This document shows, piece by piece, positions 36,022 through 38,827 of a stretch of 38,827 bases of DNA. Location of the stretch: NCBI GenBank assembly GCA_030836155.1, contig JAURQI010000003.1, positions 1-38,827 of the forward strand. Reading direction: 5' to 3'. This DNA is from Crocinitomix sp. (GTDB taxonomy: Bacteria; Bacteroidota; Bacteroidia; Flavobacteriales_D; Crocinitomicaceae). The notes under the pieces are model-generated. The model did no database searches. It had not been told where the DNA came from and worked only from the letters and a program-made list of their open reading frames with translations. The number at the start of each line of letters is the position of its first letter. Within the stretch, counting starts at the first letter, position 1. Position numbers and translations under genes: made by a program.

Positions 36022-37239
36022 CTAACTGTTAGTTATTAGTTTTTGGAATAAAGCCTCATAATTTTTTTCGGCGCTAAACTTATAGTAAATCTGCTTCTGA
36101 ATTGTAGTTCGATATTCATTCGTGTTTTTTTCACTGTTCAAAACGCGTTTTATCGCAGCTGCTAGTTCAGGCCCCTCTGATTCAGGAGATAAAACTTCCC
36201 CAGTGGCTTCACTTACAATATCAGGAACACCTCCAACACCAATTACTACTGCCGGGATCCCAAAGCTTTGCGCCTCGATAATAGCCATTCCTAAGCCTTC
36301 CGTTTCACTAGTATGAACAAACAGGTTAACCGGTTCATTTTGGTATGTTTCAATTATTTCTGAATTCAACACATTCCCCCTTAAATCAACGTGAACATTA
36401 TCCCCTAATTTTGAGGCTTTTTCCTTAATATCATCCATCAAATAACCATCGCCAAAATGAGTCCAAACAATACTTTTATCCTTAATTATTGACAGTGCAG
36501 AAATGATCTTATCAATTCTTTTCAAAGGTATCACATTAGCACATGAAACTATTCGCCATTTCTGGTCATCCTTTAATTTATTTTGGGAGTTTTCAAAAAT
36601 ACCGTAATGACTCAACCTTAATTTTTCAGGGTAACAATTCAATTTATGCAAGTAATTATAGGCTTCGTTTGAAAGAACAAAAACCTTATTAACCAAAGAG
36701 TAATTGTAGTAACGAAAAGGCATATATCCCGACTCCTGACGCTCGTTGAAAATATCAAACCCGTTGACACGAAAATTAAATTCCTCAATGCAGTTTTGGT
36801 CTCTTAAAATCGATAAGAGTAAAGCTCCGTCATTCATCCAAAAGGAATAAAAATAATTCTCCTCTTTTGAGTCAATTTCTTTAATAAAATTCTCCCCCAA
36901 AATACTGCACTGAATGATCGACACAGTCCATCTTTTTATTTTCTTTAGGATGTAGACTTTTTTATTTGACCTTGTCCACTCAAAAAAAACGATTTTGAGA
37001 ATTCTGAAAACATATTTCAACACTTGCGACTTGGAGATTTTTCTTGGTGTCTTAGCCAGTACGTCATTAATAAAAACGTTTTCTGGCAACTCTCTCAGTC
37101 CCTCCCTCTTTTGAAGCGGAAATAACTGAATCTTATCAAAATACCTAGAAAGTTCTTTTACCTCCGCGTCAAAAAATTGTTCACCGGTACCGTAAGGATA
37201 ATTCTCTGAAACAATATTTAGTACTTTTTCGGTGGCCAT
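36022..37239 (-). CDS. Glycosyltransferase, GT4-like (first gene of minus-strand locus)
   Basis: I take ATG 37239 (MATEKVLNIVSENYPYG) as start, giving 405 residues. In-frame ATGs at 37248 and 37269 would place the promoter box inside the gene or directly next to it. The N-domain keeps YPYGTGEQFFDAEVKEL. The C-domain keeps RIVSCANVIPLKRIDKII, THFGDGYL, VDLRGNVLNSEIIETY and HTSETEGLGMAIIEAQSFGIPAVV, including the EX7E donor-binding motif. It acts in cell-surface glycan assembly in the cytoplasm. It diverges from the SDR gene at 37387. Confidence 0.88.
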   Translation of the reverse strand: MATEKVLNIVSENYPYGTGEQFFDAEVKELSRYFDKIQLFPLQKREGLRELPENVFINDVLAKTPRKISKSQVLKYVFRILKIVFFEWTRSNKKVYILKKIKRWTVSIIQCSILGENFIKEIDSKEENYFYSFWMNDGALLLSILRDQNCIEEFNFRVNGFDIFNERQESGYMPFRYYNYSLVNKVFVLSNEAYNYLHKLNCYPEKLRLSHYGIFENSQNKLKDDQKWRIVSCANVIPLKRIDKIISALSIIKDKSIVWTHFGDGYLMDDIKEKASKLGDNVHVDLRGNVLNSEIIETYQNEPVNLFVHTSETEGLGMAIIEAQSFGIPAVVIGVGGVPDIVSEATGEVLSPESEGPELAAAIKRVLNSEKNTNEYRTTIQKQIYYKFSAEKNYEALFQKLITNS

Positions 37240-37251
37240 TATTTTCATCGT

Positions 37252-37259
37252 CAAATTTA
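37252..37259 (-). promoter_or_regulatory. Promoter -7 box for the minus-strand glycan operon
   Basis: TAAATTTG on the minus strand matches TAnnTTTG, 12 bp before ATG 37239, implying a very short leader. The upstream -33 element is not clear. Confidence 0.4.
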
Positions 37260-37386
37260 TAAAAAGCAATGAAACAGTCCACCGAATAATCCATAAAAGA
37301 CCGTTTATATCTCTCTATAATTAACCTCTTTTAATCAGATTAGATTAGTATTATTGTAAATTAAAACGAAATTGAGAGGATTACAT

Positions 37387-38334
37387 ATGCGAAAAATTCT
37401 AGTAACTGGCGGCGCTGGGAATGTTGGAAGCACCCTTGTCAAAGGACTTTTAGAAGATTCAAACACTCAAATTACCGTGGTGGACAATCTTTCGACAGGC
37501 AGTCTATCTAAGTTACCTTCAAATAATGATAATTTTAAATTCATCAAAGCTGACGTAAATGATCGCCAGGAAATCACTGACATTATGTTGGCCAATCAAT
37601 TTGATTATGTATTTCATTATGCCGCATTCGTTGGCGTTCAGAGAACGCAGGAAAACCCAATAAGTGTTTTAAACGATATTGAAGGGATCAAACACTTATT
37701 ATCACTATCTAAAAACACGGGCGTTAAACGCTTTTTCTTTTCATCGTCTTCAGAAGTATACGGTGAGCCCGTAACGATACCTCAAAACGAAGAAACAACA
37801 CCACTTAACTCAAGGGTACCATATGCAGTAGTAAAAAATGTAGGTGAAGCCTTTTGCAAGTCATACTTACAAGAATATGGTTTAAACTATACTATTTTTC
37901 GCTTCTTTAATACCTACGGACCTAATCAAACGACCGATTTTGTAATCAGTAAATTCATTTCTCAAGCTTTGCGCAACGAGCCAATTACTGTATACGGAGA
38001 TGGCAGTCAAACACGAACTTTTTGTTATGTAACGGATAATATAACGGCTACGATTAAAGCGTTGAACCAAGATTTATTTGTTAACGATGTCATCAATATT
38101 GGTGGGGATGTTGTCATTTCAGTTAAAGAAATTGCTGAGTTAATTATTAGACTGACAGGAAGCTCTTCTGATATTGTTCATCTGCCGCCTTTAAAGGATG
38201 GAGATATGACACGTCGCCAACCGGATAATTCAAAAATGAAAAAGATACTTGGAAGAGAATTAATTTCGACTGAAGAAGGAATAAAAAAACTTTTGGCGAA
38301 TAAGGATTTTGTTGATAAAATGAAAACATCCTAA
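37387..38334 (+). CDS. Extended SDR epimerase / UDP-sugar-modifying enzyme
   Basis: The start at ATG 37387 is set by a GAGAGGA Shine-Dalgarno at 37374-37380, one of the few good ones here. The TTG further up is unlikely. The 315-residue protein has VTGGAGNVG (cofactor loop), VFHYAAFVGVQR, SSSSEVYG, catalytic YAVVK (Tyr146, Lys150), FFNTYGP and FCYVTDN. It resembles GalE-type 4-epimerases and UDP-glucuronate decarboxylases. The substrate is not decided. The next gene starts one base after its stop, so it is the first visible gene of a plus-strand export/biosynthesis operon. Confidence 0.87.
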   Translation: MRKILVTGGAGNVGSTLVKGLLEDSNTQITVVDNLSTGSLSKLPSNNDNFKFIKADVNDRQEITDIMLANQFDYVFHYAAFVGVQRTQENPISVLNDIEGIKHLLSLSKNTGVKRFFFSSSSEVYGEPVTIPQNEETTPLNSRVPYAVVKNVGEAFCKSYLQEYGLNYTIFRFFNTYGPNQTTDFVISKFISQALRNEPITVYGDGSQTRTFCYVTDNITATIKALNQDLFVNDVINIGGDVVISVKEIAELIIRLTGSSSDIVHLPPLKDGDMTRRQPDNSKMKKILGRELISTEEGIKKLLANKDFVDKMKTS

Positions 38335-38335
38335 G

Positions 38336-38827
38336 ATGGAGGAGGAAAAATGGGATTTGGTAATTAAACCAAGAACAAGTTGGATGGATTTACGCCTAGG
38401 AGATGTATGGCGCTATCGCGATCTTCTTTTACTTTTTGTCAAAAGGGATTTTGTTGCCATCTACAAACAAACCATATTAGGTCCGCTTTGGTTTTTTATT
38501 CAACCCGTACTAACGACATTAATGTTTTGGTTGATCTTTTCATTTTTTGGAAAGATCAGTACAGAAGGAATGCCTCCGCTCCTCTTCTATTTAGCGGGTT
38601 TAACATTATGGAATTATTTTTCAGAATGTTTGACAAAAACCTCTGAAACATTCACTCAAAACCAAAACATATTCGGCAAGGTATTCTTCCCGCGATTGAT
38701 TGTACCATTATCGATAACGGTATCTTCACTGCTTAAATTTGCGATTCAATTATTATTGCTTTTGAGTGTCTGGGGATATTATTATCTATTCGACACGAAC
38801 TATACCATCTCGCCGAATTCTGCGCTC
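38336..38827 (+). CDS. ABC-2 type polysaccharide export permease (Wzm-like), 3' end outside window
   Basis: An open frame of 164 codons from ATG 38336 to the window end has no stop. Residues MEEEKWDLVIKPRTSWMDLR lead to LLLLFVKRDFVAIYKQTILGPLWFFIQP, the hallmark N-terminus of Wzm/TagG/KpsM permeases. Membrane segments follow (~55-75, ~83-100, ~125-150). It should pair with a Wzt ATPase encoded downstream and move a polysaccharide across the inner membrane. It follows the SDR gene by one base (TAA G ATG). Confidence 0.92.
   Translation, partial: MEEEKWDLVIKPRTSWMDLRLGDVWRYRDLLLLFVKRDFVAIYKQTILGPLWFFIQPVLTTLMFWLIFSFFGKISTEGMPPLLFYLAGLTLWNYFSECLTKTSETFTQNQNIFGKVFFPRLIVPLSITVSSLLKFAIQLLLLLSVWGYYYLFDTNYTISPNSAL

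Noticed and set aside
1-38827. CRISPR arrays, rRNA genes and insertion sequences
   Set aside because: No regularly spaced direct repeats, rRNA-like stretches, or transposase frames with inverted ends were seen.

Overview
The window looks like a chromosomal segment of a low-GC member of the Bacteroidota, most plausibly order Flavobacteriales. The evidence is family content (DUF1573, DUF1599 and BT_3928-type proteins, a DUF6089/PorG-like barrel, a PorE-like TPR/PD40 protein), promoter boxes of the Bacteroidota TAnnTTTG type, and mostly weak Shine-Dalgarno sites. TAA is the commonest stop, but TAG and TGA are also used as normal stops. The genus assignment is inference.

Left edge (1-450): the 3' end of a large serine recombinase runs into the 3' half of a tRNA-Arg(ACG) gene on the opposite strand. 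This marks the right end of an integrative element whose body lies outside the window. A good promoter for the tRNA sits at 495-530.

544-13624 (minus strand): clpS lies just downstream of a 2644-residue exported protein. Its order is signal peptide, TPR, PD40 propeller, CRD-like domain, about 1,600 residues of repetitive coiled coil, then four SPOR-like repeats split by an Asn/Asp/Thr tract. The front half matches the T9SS protein PorE, while the PorE OmpA-like anchor is replaced. A second large exported protein of unknown function (1537 aa) follows prmA and tpiA; a perfect palindrome at 8896-8921 probably ends that transcript.

13626-18560: prmA, tpiA, a BT_3928-type membrane protein and a DUF1599 protein lie on the minus strand, with folP diverging from them. 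This is a metabolic and housekeeping neighbourhood.

18564-23921: three tandem DUF1573 periplasmic or lipoprotein-like proteins on the minus strand. Then on the plus strand come recQ, a beta-helix lipoprotein gene interrupted by two in-frame TGA codons, and a small beta-barrel-like protein.

23918-28457: an M16 peptidase pair (one inactive, one active), a nitronate monooxygenase-like flavoprotein, and a DUF6089/PorG-like outer-membrane protein.

28512-38827: a surface polysaccharide locus. On the minus strand are four glycosyltransferases, two left-handed beta-helix acyltransferases, and a sugar-nucleotide module (nucleotidyltransferase, LegB-like 4,6-dehydratase, SDR reductase/epimerase) joined by identical 8-nt overlaps. 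Diverging from it on the plus strand are an SDR epimerase and the start of an ABC-2 polysaccharide export permease that runs off the end. The likely logic is activated sugar synthesis, modification by acyl groups, assembly by glycosyltransferases and Wzm/Wzt-type export.
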